Shown: in pieces, positions 8,586 through 16,840 of the stretch
Position numbering within the stretch: the first letter of the stretch is position 1
How the letters are laid out: every line of letters begins with the position of its first letter
Assembly: GCA_964534995.1 (NCBI GenBank)
Contig: CAZHSC010000001.1
Coordinates: 81,013 to 145,012 of the forward strand
Reading direction: 5' to 3'
Source: JAJTFW01 sp964534995
Lineage (GTDB): Bacteria; Bacteroidota; Bacteroidia; AKYH767-A; OLB10
Length of the DNA: 64,000 nt
Notes under the pieces: model-generated
What the model was told of the DNA's origin: nothing
The model's database searches: none
The model's input: the letters and a program-made list of their open reading frames with translations, nothing else
Made by a program: the position numbers and the translations under genes

Positions 8586-9848
8586 TTACCAGCGGGTACG
8601 GCTGCTTTTATTAGCAGCACTTGCCGTTTTGTGGGATCTGGGAGCCTGAGCAGCAGGTGCATTCCTTTTTATGCCCTGCCCGCGTTTAGGAATGAGTGCC
8701 GGGTCGGGCGCAATTAACACGCCGTCGGGAAGCAGGGCATGTGTGCGTATAATCTCGAGTTCGGGTCCGTACTTACGGATCAGTTCTTTTTCTACTTCGC
8801 CATCATCAAAGCCGCGGAAACTAACAGAAACACCTTCCCTGCCCGCGCGACCTGTACGACCGATACGGTGTACATAAGTTTCTCCATCTGCCGGCATGTC
8901 ATAGTTAATAACGAGGTCAAGTTCCTTTACATCAATGCCGCGGGATGCCAGATCGGTAGCAACCAGCACTTTCATTTTACCGGCTTTGAAGGCCTGTAAT
9001 GCCTTTTCCCGCTGACTTTGGGATTTGTCGCCATGAATGGCCGATGCCGGGTGACCTTCTCTGGATAACACCCTGGCCAGCCTGTCGGCACCCCTTTTGG
9101 TACGGGTGAAAATCAAGGCCTGCTCCGCGGGTTCCTTTTCAATGACATCCATGAGCAGGGATTGTTTTTTGTCACGGTTGACGTAATACATACGCTGACG
9201 TATTTTAGGCAGGTTATTTACATCAGCGGCTACCTGAATTCTAACGGGATCGGACATGTGTTTTTCAGCCATTACCCTGATGTCATCGGGCATGGTGGCG
9301 CTGAATAGCAGGGTTTGCCTTTCACGGGGGATGAGTCCCAGAATTTTGTTAAGATCGCGGGCAAATCCCATATCAAGCATCCGGTCACATTCATCCAGAA
9401 CGAGTGTGTTTACCATGTTCAGCCGGATATGACCCTGGCTGTACAGATCCAGCAAGCGGCCGGGAGTGGCAATAACGATGGCAGGATGTTTTTTTAAAGC
9501 CTGTTCCTGCGGTTGCTGGCCTACACCACCGTATAACAATGCCATTTTAAAAGGCAGTGTTTTACCATAGGCGCTGAAGTTGTCATGTATCTGGATGGCC
9601 AGCTCCCTGGTAGGCGCCAGAATTAATACACTGATGCCTTTTACCGGTCCGGCACCTGCCAGTCGTTGCAATACGGGGAGCGCGAAGGCAGCGGTTTTTC
9701 CGGTGCCCGTTTGCGCGAGGGATAAAACATCACGCCCCTGCAATACAGCGGGGATTGTCTGTTGCTGAACGGGTGTGGGTTCCCGGTAGCCTTTTTCATG
9801 CAATGCTTCCAGCAGTTGTGGCAGCAATTGTAAATCTTTAAATGTCAT
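8586..9848 (-). CDS. DEAD-box RNA helicase, RhlE-like, with variant motif II (DECD)
   Basis: A 420-residue helicase with two RecA-like domains. Seen in order are the Q motif (FKDLQLLP to PTPVQQQTIP), motif I AQTGTGKT (residues 45-52), Ia PTRELAIQ, Ib TPGR, motif II DECD (152-155) where most members have DEAD, motif III SAT (183-185), then the C-terminal domain with RGIDVKELDLVINYD and motif VI HRIGRTGR. The tail after about residue 370 is basic and Ala/Ser/Lys-rich, probably for RNA binding. RhlE-type helicases remodel RNA in ribosome assembly and cold adaptation. A strong promoter about 155 bases upstream implies a long 5' leader. DECD occurs naturally in some families and should remain active; it need not mean loss of function. 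Confidence 0.93.
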   Translation of the reverse strand: MTFKDLQLLPQLLEALHEKGYREPTPVQQQTIPAVLQGRDVLSLAQTGTGKTAAFALPVLQRLAGAGPVKGISVLILAPTRELAIQIHDNFSAYGKTLPFKMALLYGGVGQQPQEQALKKHPAIVIATPGRLLDLYSQGHIRLNMVNTLVLDECDRMLDMGFARDLNKILGLIPRERQTLLFSATMPDDIRVMAEKHMSDPVRIQVAADVNNLPKIRQRMYYVNRDKKQSLLMDVIEKEPAEQALIFTRTKRGADRLARVLSREGHPASAIHGDKSQSQREKALQAFKAGKMKVLVATDLASRGIDVKELDLVINYDMPADGETYVHRIGRTGRAGREGVSVSFRGFDDGEVEKELIRKYGPELEIIRTHALLPDGVLIAPDPALIPKRGQGIKRNAPAAQAPRSHKTASAANKSSRTRW

Positions 9849-9877
9849 TTTTTATAATGCCGTATACGTTGTTAACC

Positions 9878-9894
9878 ATTGACAACATGTCAAT
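9878..9894. promoter_or_regulatory. Inverted repeat in the leader of the helicase gene
   Basis: ATTGACA (9878-9884) and TGTCAAT (9888-9894) form a perfect 7-bp inverted repeat with a 3-base centre. It lies 30-46 bases before the helicase ATG and inside the predicted leader RNA. It could be an RNA hairpin or a protein-binding operator. Confidence 0.4.
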
Positions 9895-10003
9895 TTGCGT
9901 TACGGTGAACCCGTTGAAGTAATTTCTATTAAAACCGGGGTATTGGCTTGCGTGTGATCCGGAAATATCTCAGATCAACGATAGAAACCACGCTTCGAGA
10001 ATG

Positions 10004-10034
10004 CAAAGGTACGTGTTTATACTGCCCTAAGCAA
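10004..10034 (-). promoter_or_regulatory. Strong promoter of the helicase gene
   Basis: The reverse strand carries TTTG (TTG at 10032-10034), a 20-base spacer and TACCTTTG (10004-10011), a full match to the Bacteroidota consensus. The predicted transcription start near 9997 leaves a leader of about 150 bases to the ATG at 9848. The whole 9849-10175 gap (327 bases) is explained by this leader on the left and the upstream region of the divergent glycine-rich gene on the right. Confidence 0.7.
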
Positions 10035-10175
10035 ATTAAGTTTCAGATACAGGATAATAATTCCGGTTGAAGTGAATTTCAAAGGTTTGCAAATCAATGG
10101 TGTAAATATTATGACAATTTAAACCTTTTATGGAATCCGGGCGTAGAAAGATCGTTAATTATAAACCTGTTTTCC

Positions 10176-12368
10176 GTGAAGAAAAACCTTTACCGCCAAA
10201 GAGTAGTTCAGAAGCAAAGTGCTAAATTAAGAAGGGTCACTGTCGCTTTTAGTATCGCTGCCGTCATGGGCGTTGCCGTATTTATGATGAATAACCTGGG
10301 TACACCGGAAGATGCCAGCGCGAACCCCGGTAAAAACGGCGCCCGCACCATCACTGCGGCCAATACTATCGTTAACGAATATACGCGTTTAACATCCAAT
10401 GCCTCTGCAGGAGCTACCAGCCTCACCGTTGCTTCCAGCTCTCTCAATGCCAACAGCCGTTTCTCTTCCAACCTGAGTGCCGGCGACCTCGTGCTGATCA
10501 TTCAGATGCAGGGAGCCAGCATCAGTACATCCGATGCAAGTTCATATGGAAGCATCAGCAATTATAACAATTGCGGTAAATATGAATTCGCAAAGGTGTC
10601 ATCGGTGCCCAACAGCACCACCATATCACTCTCCAACGGTTTAAAAAACAGTTATACGAGTTCAGGTAAAGTTCAGGTAATCCGGGTGCCGCGTTATACA
10701 ACTTTGACTGTAAATACAGGTGCCGGCATCACTACTCCCGACTGGGATGGTACCACCGGTGGCATTGTTGCGGTGGAGGCCAGTGAGAGTGTTGTATTGA
10801 ATGGAACTATCAATGTTTCCGGTAAAGGTTTCCGTGGCGGCGCCGTGGAACAGAACTCCAACCTGCCGGGGAATGCTTCTAAACGCCGTTCATCCGACTC
10901 GAATGAAGGGGCCGAAAAAGGAGAAAGCATCGCAGGACCTGCATCTTCACTCAGCAATGGTGCGTACTGCCGGAATGCCCCTGCTAACGGCGGTGGAGGT
11001 GGGAATGCGCACAACTGCGCCGGCGGCGGTGGTGCCAATGCGGGAAATACCGCAGCCTGGACCGGTAACGGTAACCCTGATAATTCCTATTCCAACTGGA
11101 CAACCGCCTGGAACCTGGAGTCAGCAGGATTCGCTACTACCACCTCTTCGGGCGGCGGAAGAGGCGGATATTCTTATAGCGCCAATGACGCCAACGAACT
11201 TACGCGCGGCCCCGGCCATAGTGACTGGGGCGGAGATAACCGTACCAATGGTGGTGGCTATGGTGGCCGTCCCTTGAGTTACAGTACCGGCCGCGTATTT
11301 ATGGGCGGTGGCGGCGGTGCCGGCGATTCTAATAATGATACAGGAATGCCCGGCGGTGACGGTGGTGGTATTGTCTTTATTCTGGTGAAGAATAACCTGA
11401 GCGGTACCGGTTCTATCATCGCTAACGGAAATACACCCCCTACAACCACCGGTCCGACCGGACGTGATGGCTCGGGCGGTGGCGGCGGCGGCGGAGCCGT
11501 AGTCATTTATCACCACACGGGCGCTACCAGCGGCATTAGCATAGAAGCGAAAGGTGGAAATGGAGGCAACCAGGATCTGACCACTTCCCCGGAAGCGGAA
11601 GGAGCCGGCGGCGGCGGCGGCGGCGGTTATGTGGCTATTACCAATCTTCCTGCTATCAGCATCAGCGTAGCGGGAGGTCTTTATGGAACATCCAACTCGT
11701 ATTCGGTTTCGAATTTTACTCCGAATGGAGCCACCAGCGGCGGACCCGGAGAAACTGCCAGCCTGACCTCTACATTTAACCCGTACAGCGCCGGCAGCAG
11801 TCCCTTACCTGTCGTGCTTACTTCCTTTACAGTGACGCCACGGGGAACCGGTGCGTTTGCCGAATGGGAAACATCTTCCGAAATTAATAATGATTATTTT
11901 ATACTGGAACGCAGCTGGGATGGATTGACATTTGAAGAAATGGGACGCATCCATGGTTCAGGAACTACCTCTGTCCCTCACCGTTATAACTTCAGCGATG
12001 ATGCGCCATTTCCCGGAACAAGCTATTACCGCCTCACCCAGGTAGATTATGACGGCAAAAGTGAAACCTTTGCCACCAGATCCTTTAACTATACCAACGC
12101 GCCGGACGAAATGACACTGCTGCAGGTGGGCCCTAACCCATTTAAAGAGGAAATCAGCCTCCTGATGCAGTTCCCGGAGAATTCCATGCTGAAGGCGGAA
12201 CTCTATACCAATGATGGAAAGAAGATGTGGGAAACCCTGCAATCTGTTTCGCAGGGAAGACAGTCCTTTACTTTGAATCCCGATGTTCAGTTCAGCGGTG
12301 TATACCTGTTGCGGCTTACCGACAGCAAGGAAAAAACACTCGTGGTAAGACTGGTTAAAAAGAACTGA
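10176..12368 (+). CDS. Glycine-rich secreted protein with T9SS type A sorting domain
   Basis: A 730-residue protein read from a GTG at 10176. It has a basic N-terminus (KKNLYRQRVV) and an uncleaved or unusual signal segment (about residues 24-42). The middle has a repeated 'value/threshold' style beta region and then a very Gly-rich stretch (about 255-510) with runs of five to six glycines, as in large extracellular proteins of Bacteroidota. After it come the common linker LPVVLTSFTV plus SSEINNDYFILERSWDG and SYYRLTQVDYDG, and a T9SS type A domain (VGPNPFKEEI to KTLVVRLVKKN). The function is unknown; a secreted matrix or surface component is plausible. GTG is taken because no ATG lies before the hydrophobic segment. 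Confidence 0.75.
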   Translation: MKKNLYRQRVVQKQSAKLRRVTVAFSIAAVMGVAVFMMNNLGTPEDASANPGKNGARTITAANTIVNEYTRLTSNASAGATSLTVASSSLNANSRFSSNLSAGDLVLIIQMQGASISTSDASSYGSISNYNNCGKYEFAKVSSVPNSTTISLSNGLKNSYTSSGKVQVIRVPRYTTLTVNTGAGITTPDWDGTTGGIVAVEASESVVLNGTINVSGKGFRGGAVEQNSNLPGNASKRRSSDSNEGAEKGESIAGPASSLSNGAYCRNAPANGGGGGNAHNCAGGGGANAGNTAAWTGNGNPDNSYSNWTTAWNLESAGFATTTSSGGGRGGYSYSANDANELTRGPGHSDWGGDNRTNGGGYGGRPLSYSTGRVFMGGGGGAGDSNNDTGMPGGDGGGIVFILVKNNLSGTGSIIANGNTPPTTTGPTGRDGSGGGGGGGAVVIYHHTGATSGISIEAKGGNGGNQDLTTSPEAEGAGGGGGGGYVAITNLPAISISVAGGLYGTSNSYSVSNFTPNGATSGGPGETASLTSTFNPYSAGSSPLPVVLTSFTVTPRGTGAFAEWETSSEINNDYFILERSWDGLTFEEMGRIHGSGTTSVPHRYNFSDDAPFPGTSYYRLTQVDYDGKSETFATRSFNYTNAPDEMTLLQVGPNPFKEEISLLMQFPENSMLKAELYTNDGKKMWETLQSVSQGRQSFTLNPDVQFSGVYLLRLTDSKEKTLVVRLVKKN

Positions 12369-12736
12369 CCCCTCCTTTTTGCCTTGCGGGAAGTATATCC
12401 TGTACCTGTCTTCAATTCCTTTTGGTGTACATAGAACATGCGTGTATGCATGTGATGCGTGTGTATTTACTCCTGCGATTAAGGTGACAGGTTCTGCCGT
12501 TGCATTAAATGCTATCATCCCTTGTAACCCGGGGTTAAACCGGCATGGTGAAATTGCAACCGTGGAACGTGAAACGCCCTTGACATGAATCTTGCGGCAA
12601 TATTCATTATAGTAATAAACATGTGTAAAATCAGCCCGAATCCCTTTTCTTGTCCCTGCCCATTTATAAAACAGGAATCCCGCCCCTGGGAAATCGGGAC
12701 GGGATGAACCTGTAATCTAACCAAATGAAAAGCGCA
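12369..12736. other. Convergent intergenic region with one hairpin
   Basis: This 368-base gap separates two convergent T9SS-protein genes. I see no gene in it. It holds an imperfect hairpin near the right end (12671-12713: ACAGG and ATCCCG on the left, CGGGAT and CCTGT on the right), without a clear T-run but well placed as a transcript end. It also holds a 31-base alternating purine-pyrimidine tract (12436-12466). Confidence 0.5.
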
Positions 12737-14938
12737 TTAATGAAGCAGGCGTCCGCTCCAGCTATTTTTTTCCTGCGTTACAAGTAGGGTATAAACTCCG
12801 GGGGCAAGACCGCTTACATCTGTAATCAGCGTTCCCTGTCCGTTTACCTTCGCCGTTTCTTTCATTACCATTTGGCCTTGCAACGTATAGAGAGAAACTT
12901 CACAGGTACCGGAAATTTTACCGGGTAAACTGATCTCAACCCTGTCTTTTGCGGGATTCGGACGGATAGTAAGCATGGGCGTTGCTGCTCCCGGAATATC
13001 AGCAATGCCGGTAACGGAGTTGCCGATTATCACTTCCGCGGGCGGAGTCAGCACCGGAAGATTATTGTCGAAATAAATCCTCGCTTCATTGGTGATAACC
13101 GTTCCTACAGGCAGTGCCGGATCCGGTGTGGCACGCAGAATAATGTAACCCTTGCTGTTTACGGGGTCAACGCCGGAAGGGGTAAGGTTGATATTGTTGA
13201 AGGAAAATTCCAGTTCGCGGGGGTAGAATATCCTGGTGGTATAGCTATGGCTGGCTGCCAATACTTCCACACTGCTGAGCATCAGTTCAGCCGGTAAAAC
13301 ATCGGTAATGCGTACCGTTAAGGCGTTGGCGCTGCCGGTGTTTTCAAAATCTATACGGTAGGTGATGGGCTCCCCCGCAATCACAGATGTCTGAGGAATG
13401 GTTCCGGAAGGAAATGCGGACTTGATGTTCGGATCAAAGGAATTGATGACACGTGACCAGCCGGCCGCGCTGTTATTCGAAAGGTTAATATCGGTACCCG
13501 GTGTTACACTGAGGCTTGTCTGGAAATATACGGAATCACCGATGACGAGACCGCTGTCGGCCTTTACATAAACAATGATGTCGTACGATTGCAGTGGCGA
13601 TAAAAGCGGAAGTGTCCATGTCAGGGTGTTGCCGCTGATGCCGGCAGGCGCAATGGAGGTACTATCAACGGCTACACTGTCGGGCATGATGAAAGTGACT
13701 GTACCGGAGGCCGCGTCACTACCATTGTTTTTTACATGTAGGTTTACCAGGGTCCGCAGGGTAGGGCGCACCGGCGCGGCATTCATGGTAATTTCCATTT
13801 CCGTGGTACCCGGCACCGGAACCAGTGCGAAGTCATTGGCATTGGAAATATTTCCGGCTGAACTGAAGTTAAAGGTATAATTAGACGGATTTACCGTGAA
13901 CCATGGAGGAATATTGGCTAAGTCCACCGTATGGGGGCCTGTACCGATATACATGGAGTATAAACCAGTGGGGTCTGTAATATTGTAAGCATAAAAGGGG
14001 TTGGATTGTACAAATTCATTTGCCACACCATATTCATTCACATCTTTACTGCCATTATTATTGGCATCTACGTACACGGTACCGGTTACAATGCTCGGGT
14101 TGTTGATGCCATCCACAATCATCACATTGATATCACGCATGGTGGTGCCTGTTAATACCCCATTCCGGTATTCGGAGGCCTGCACTACCAGCACGCCTTG
14201 CTGTAACAAAACAGGAGTAAAGGAGGCTACCCCGGTTGTTGCATCAAAGAAAATCGGGGCGCTTGAAGCGATGAATTGCGTAGGGGAATAGGGAGGCAGA
14301 TAACTTATATTAATAGGGCTGTATAATCCAGTCTGTAAATTATCACGGGCCGGGATCAGGGTATATACAATGCTGTCGCCGTCGGGCTCCACCGCCGTAT
14401 TCGGATATACCGCGGGTTGGTTCAGGCAGAAGATGGGCACGTTCAGTGTGTTGAAATCGGGTAAGCTGTTGGTAGGATAGTTCAGGTTGTCCAGCGTGGC
14501 TTCGCAAAATGCCCCTGAACTGTTGTTGATAGTGGTAATCGCCGCGCTTCGGCAGCATTCGGAGGTCCAGAATTTCCAGGTGGCGCTGGCATATGGCAAA
14601 ACAAGGGTGTCGGCATATTCAGTGATTTCAATGCCAAAACCATTGGTGCAAAGAAAGGGCACTAGCGGAGCACAGGTAAATACCGGCATGATCTGCTGGT
14701 TGACAATTGGGAGGCTATGCCAGAGCAGCGTACTTCCCGTACCCGCCGAGTCGGAGTAATAAATCTGTAAACTGGTTGGGGAGGGGATGCCGGCACAATC
14801 GCGGTACATGTATCCTTTAAGGATATAGGTGTTTGGACTGCCTGCATACTGTAATGTGATGGATTGACATAAGATATGCGAAGCTGTTGCCTGCAGGCTC
14901 AGGATAAGCCCGAGAAATAGAAATAATGGTTTTTTCAT
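12737..14938 (-). CDS. Large secreted T9SS protein with SdrD-like and DUF11/DUF7619-like domains
   Basis: A 733-residue protein with a signal peptide (LFLFLGLILSLQATA, then SHILCQS). The N-terminal 280 residues form a module common in Bacteroidota surface proteins (SHI-x-Y, YRDCAG, TSECCRS, VEPDGDSIVYTL). Then comes an SdrD B-like beta-sandwich (TGTVYVDANNNGSKDVNEYG), a conserved DUF11-type domain (VNLHVKNNGSDAASGTVTF), and the DUF7619-type domain (FDPNIKSAFP, ITYRIDFENTGS, ITDVLP, NEARIYFDNN). The protein closes with a T9SS type A sorting domain (IRPNPAKDRV to GVYTLLVTQ). Together these fit an exported structural or adhesive protein. The ATG at 14938 directly precedes the signal peptide. It is transcribed leftward, convergent with the glycine-rich gene. 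Confidence 0.82.
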   Translation of the reverse strand: MKKPLFLFLGLILSLQATASHILCQSITLQYAGSPNTYILKGYMYRDCAGIPSPTSLQIYYSDSAGTGSTLLWHSLPIVNQQIMPVFTCAPLVPFLCTNGFGIEITEYADTLVLPYASATWKFWTSECCRSAAITTINNSSGAFCEATLDNLNYPTNSLPDFNTLNVPIFCLNQPAVYPNTAVEPDGDSIVYTLIPARDNLQTGLYSPINISYLPPYSPTQFIASSAPIFFDATTGVASFTPVLLQQGVLVVQASEYRNGVLTGTTMRDINVMIVDGINNPSIVTGTVYVDANNNGSKDVNEYGVANEFVQSNPFYAYNITDPTGLYSMYIGTGPHTVDLANIPPWFTVNPSNYTFNFSSAGNISNANDFALVPVPGTTEMEITMNAAPVRPTLRTLVNLHVKNNGSDAASGTVTFIMPDSVAVDSTSIAPAGISGNTLTWTLPLLSPLQSYDIIVYVKADSGLVIGDSVYFQTSLSVTPGTDINLSNNSAAGWSRVINSFDPNIKSAFPSGTIPQTSVIAGEPITYRIDFENTGSANALTVRITDVLPAELMLSSVEVLAASHSYTTRIFYPRELEFSFNNINLTPSGVDPVNSKGYIILRATPDPALPVGTVITNEARIYFDNNLPVLTPPAEVIIGNSVTGIADIPGAATPMLTIRPNPAKDRVEISLPGKISGTCEVSLYTLQGQMVMKETAKVNGQGTLITDVSGLAPGVYTLLVTQEKNSWSGRLLH

Positions 14939-15030
14939 AGGATTTGGATTTGGTCAACGTGTATCCGATAGATGAAAAATTCCGGTAAAGGGTTGCATGG
15001 AGTCAATAAAAATTTAATAAATGTTAAAAA

Positions 15031-15132
15031 TTAAATGTATTTCGTTGAATAATCCAGCTTGCAGGGACCGCCTTTCAGTAGTACTTCCCGTCTGTTAATG
15101 GTTTCTTTAATATCAAAAGGAGCTTTGGCCAT
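15031..15132 (-). CDS. Possible 33-residue small protein or gene fragment
   Basis: The reverse strand has ATG at 15130-15132, 33 codons and TAA at 15031-15033. The product begins MAKAPFDIKETINRREVLLK and ends LDYSTKYI. It uses ordinary codons, and an in-frame TAA just before the ATG excludes a longer N-terminus. It lies between the Mrr-like gene and the DUF11/DUF7619-type gene, both on the same strand. I recognise no family. It may be a real small gene, the truncated front of a lost gene at the edge of the accessory patch, or chance. Confidence 0.3.
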   Translation of the reverse strand: MAKAPFDIKETINRREVLLKGGPCKLDYSTKYI

Positions 15133-15174
15133 TGTTTATACCGGTTTGCAAATGTGCTGTTACTAGCTGGCCTT

Positions 15175-16020
15175 CTAGTTAAATCCTTTGAAAAAGTCTT
15201 GGTCAATTTCATACACAGTCACAGGTTTAAGTCCTAGTCTATATTTTTCAAAGAGTTCAATTAGTCTGTCTCCGTCTATTAATTCAATTGGGGTTACACC
15301 ATCTCGATTAGCCTCGCCTTTTGCTTCTTTAGTAAATCGTCCTGTAGTGATTATTAAACCTTTTTCACCTCGACCCTGCATAGCACCGCGGAAGTCACGC
15401 ACGTGATGAGGAGAAACGGTTTCCTTGTATCGCTTGCATTGAAAAACGATGTTCAAACTTACCACGTCATTAAGCTTTACTATTCCTTTACCATCTATTC
15501 CTTGGTCGCCTGAACCACCTGTAATAACTATTTCATTGATACCAATCTCTGTCAATAGGCGTTTACAAAGTTTTTCAAAACCGGCTGGAGTAAGGTTCTG
15601 AATGATGTTGATTAAACCAATGGAATGCACTTGGTCCTCAGTTGGGATATTCTCAAAGACAGGCTCAGTTTTTTTCGGCTTTGATTTAGGAGTTTTCTTT
15701 ACGCTGTCTTGTACACACTTAAAAAGATTATAAACACCTTCATCATCAAGTTTTCTATCAAGGCCTTCATTTGTTAGTCGCCAAATGCCACGTTGAGCAT
15801 TATCAATTAATCCGGCTTTGAATAAATAAAACCTTGCCCATTGAATTTGGTTTCGTATTCGAGATTGTCCATTGGAAGTAGTTTCTTCTAAATCATTTTC
15901 AGTAATTTCTAATTTGTCTATAACCTGTTCTATGATGTCAGAAGAGTCGCCGGCACCGCCATTCAATTGGAGCGCTGTCAAAACGGGGTTAACGTATTTT
16001 AAAAATTCTGGTCCTTTCAT
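15175..16020 (-). CDS. Mrr-like restriction endonuclease
   Basis: A 281-residue protein with the two-domain layout of Mrr proteins. The N-terminal winged-helix Mrr_N domain (about 1-100) contains LNGGAGDSSDIIEQVIDKL and WARFYLFKAGLI. The C-terminal PD-(D/E)XK nuclease domain (about 130-250) has GFEKLCKRLLTEIG (Glu of the first helix), GGSGDQGIDGKG (catalytic Asp) and VFQCKRYK (the Q/E-x-K pair), then VRDFRGAM and LIITTGRFT. Mrr-type enzymes cut modified DNA and act in defence. No methyltransferase is adjacent, as expected for a modification-dependent enzyme. The gene is clearly AT-richer than its neighbours (one 60-base line counts 21 G+C against 33 in the nearby hexosaminidase), which suggests transfer. 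Confidence 0.85.
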   Translation of the reverse strand: MKGPEFLKYVNPVLTALQLNGGAGDSSDIIEQVIDKLEITENDLEETTSNGQSRIRNQIQWARFYLFKAGLIDNAQRGIWRLTNEGLDRKLDDEGVYNLFKCVQDSVKKTPKSKPKKTEPVFENIPTEDQVHSIGLINIIQNLTPAGFEKLCKRLLTEIGINEIVITGGSGDQGIDGKGIVKLNDVVSLNIVFQCKRYKETVSPHHVRDFRGAMQGRGEKGLIITTGRFTKEAKGEANRDGVTPIELIDGDRLIELFEKYRLGLKPVTVYEIDQDFFKGFN

Positions 16021-16257
16021 ATTTTCTCTTCTGTTTGTTTGTTGTTGTGTTGACTTTTACGCTTGCACCTACCATTCCCAGACCATACTCCGGCGTGGCT
16101 TTCGAAGCACCACCTGTGTCTATACCCACAAAAGGTTATTTAAAGATAAATTTTTATTCGCGAAGCGACCGCTATTCCGCACCGATCGATGACCGATTCG
16201 GCCCGCTTACGTTTATTTGTTGTTATGCGATCGTGCTTTTATCTCACTTGTCACGGT
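16021..16257 (-). other. Palindrome-rich, cassette-like spacer between two nuclease-fold genes
   Basis: The 237 bases between the two genes differ in texture from both. They contain short palindromes (CCGATTCGG at 16193-16201, CGATCG beside it) and GC-rich blocks inside AT-rich flanks. Reading in gene direction, GCATAAC (16222-16228 reversed) follows shortly after the upstream stop codon. This is reminiscent of integron attC core sites (RYYYAAC/GTTRRRY) or of dispersed intergenic repeats. A matching second core was not found, so an attC is not established. No gene is seen. Confidence 0.3.
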
Positions 16258-16719
16258 TTATTTTAGAAGGTCCCAACGTTCTAAATATTTACCTTCTTTG
16301 TCAATGAAATGTCGCATTGGTGTGTCTTTATGTGCTTGTCCTTTTTTGCCTGGTGTTTCAAGCCATTTTTTATGTCCGTCTTTAACTTGTTTAGCAACGG
16401 CTTTACTTGGTACTATAAAATATTCTGGTCGCTCATTTATTTTTTTTAACGCAACAAAAACGTAAAACATATTGTCAAAATATAAGTTTTCAGCATTTTG
16501 TCCGACTGGCCATTTGCGTCTCGAATATTGACTTGTTTTAACTTGTATTGCAAATATTTTATTGTCTGTTAAATTGGAAGCGTGAATGTCAATGCTGTCG
16601 TTATTCCGTAAAGTAATAGATGCCATATAACCACGTCTTGACAACTCGCCTGCGACAAAATATTCGCCAGCTATTCCAGTAATTTCTTTTGATAATTTGT
16701 CTGTTGTATTTTTTTTCAT
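16258..16719 (-). CDS. Small PD-(D/E)XK nuclease-fold protein, DUF4365-like
   Basis: A 153-residue protein. The order GIAGEYFVAGELSRRGY (first helix with Glu), NDSIDIHASN (Asp) and FAIQVKTSQYS (Gln-x-Lys) is the core of a Holliday-resolvase-like PD-(D/E)XK fold. Aromatic strands (MFYVFVALK; EYFIVPSKAV) follow, as in DUF4365 and related proteins. Whether it cuts DNA, and which DNA, is unknown; such singletons are often found in accessory islands and defence loci. It is AT-rich like the Mrr-like gene and in the same orientation, with the cassette-like spacer between them. The ATG at 16719 gives a full-length fold. Confidence 0.65.
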   Translation of the reverse strand: MKKNTTDKLSKEITGIAGEYFVAGELSRRGYMASITLRNNDSIDIHASNLTDNKIFAIQVKTSQYSRRKWPVGQNAENLYFDNMFYVFVALKKINERPEYFIVPSKAVAKQVKDGHKKWLETPGKKGQAHKDTPMRHFIDKEGKYLERWDLLK

Positions 16720-16840
16720 TCTTACTGTCTTGTCAGCATTCCCGCTACCTGCCTGATATCCGCAACCGTTCAGTTTACTTTATCCGGATGCGCTGCTTCA
16801 ATGGATGGTTTGGTAAATACCAATATTAAATAATCAAAGG

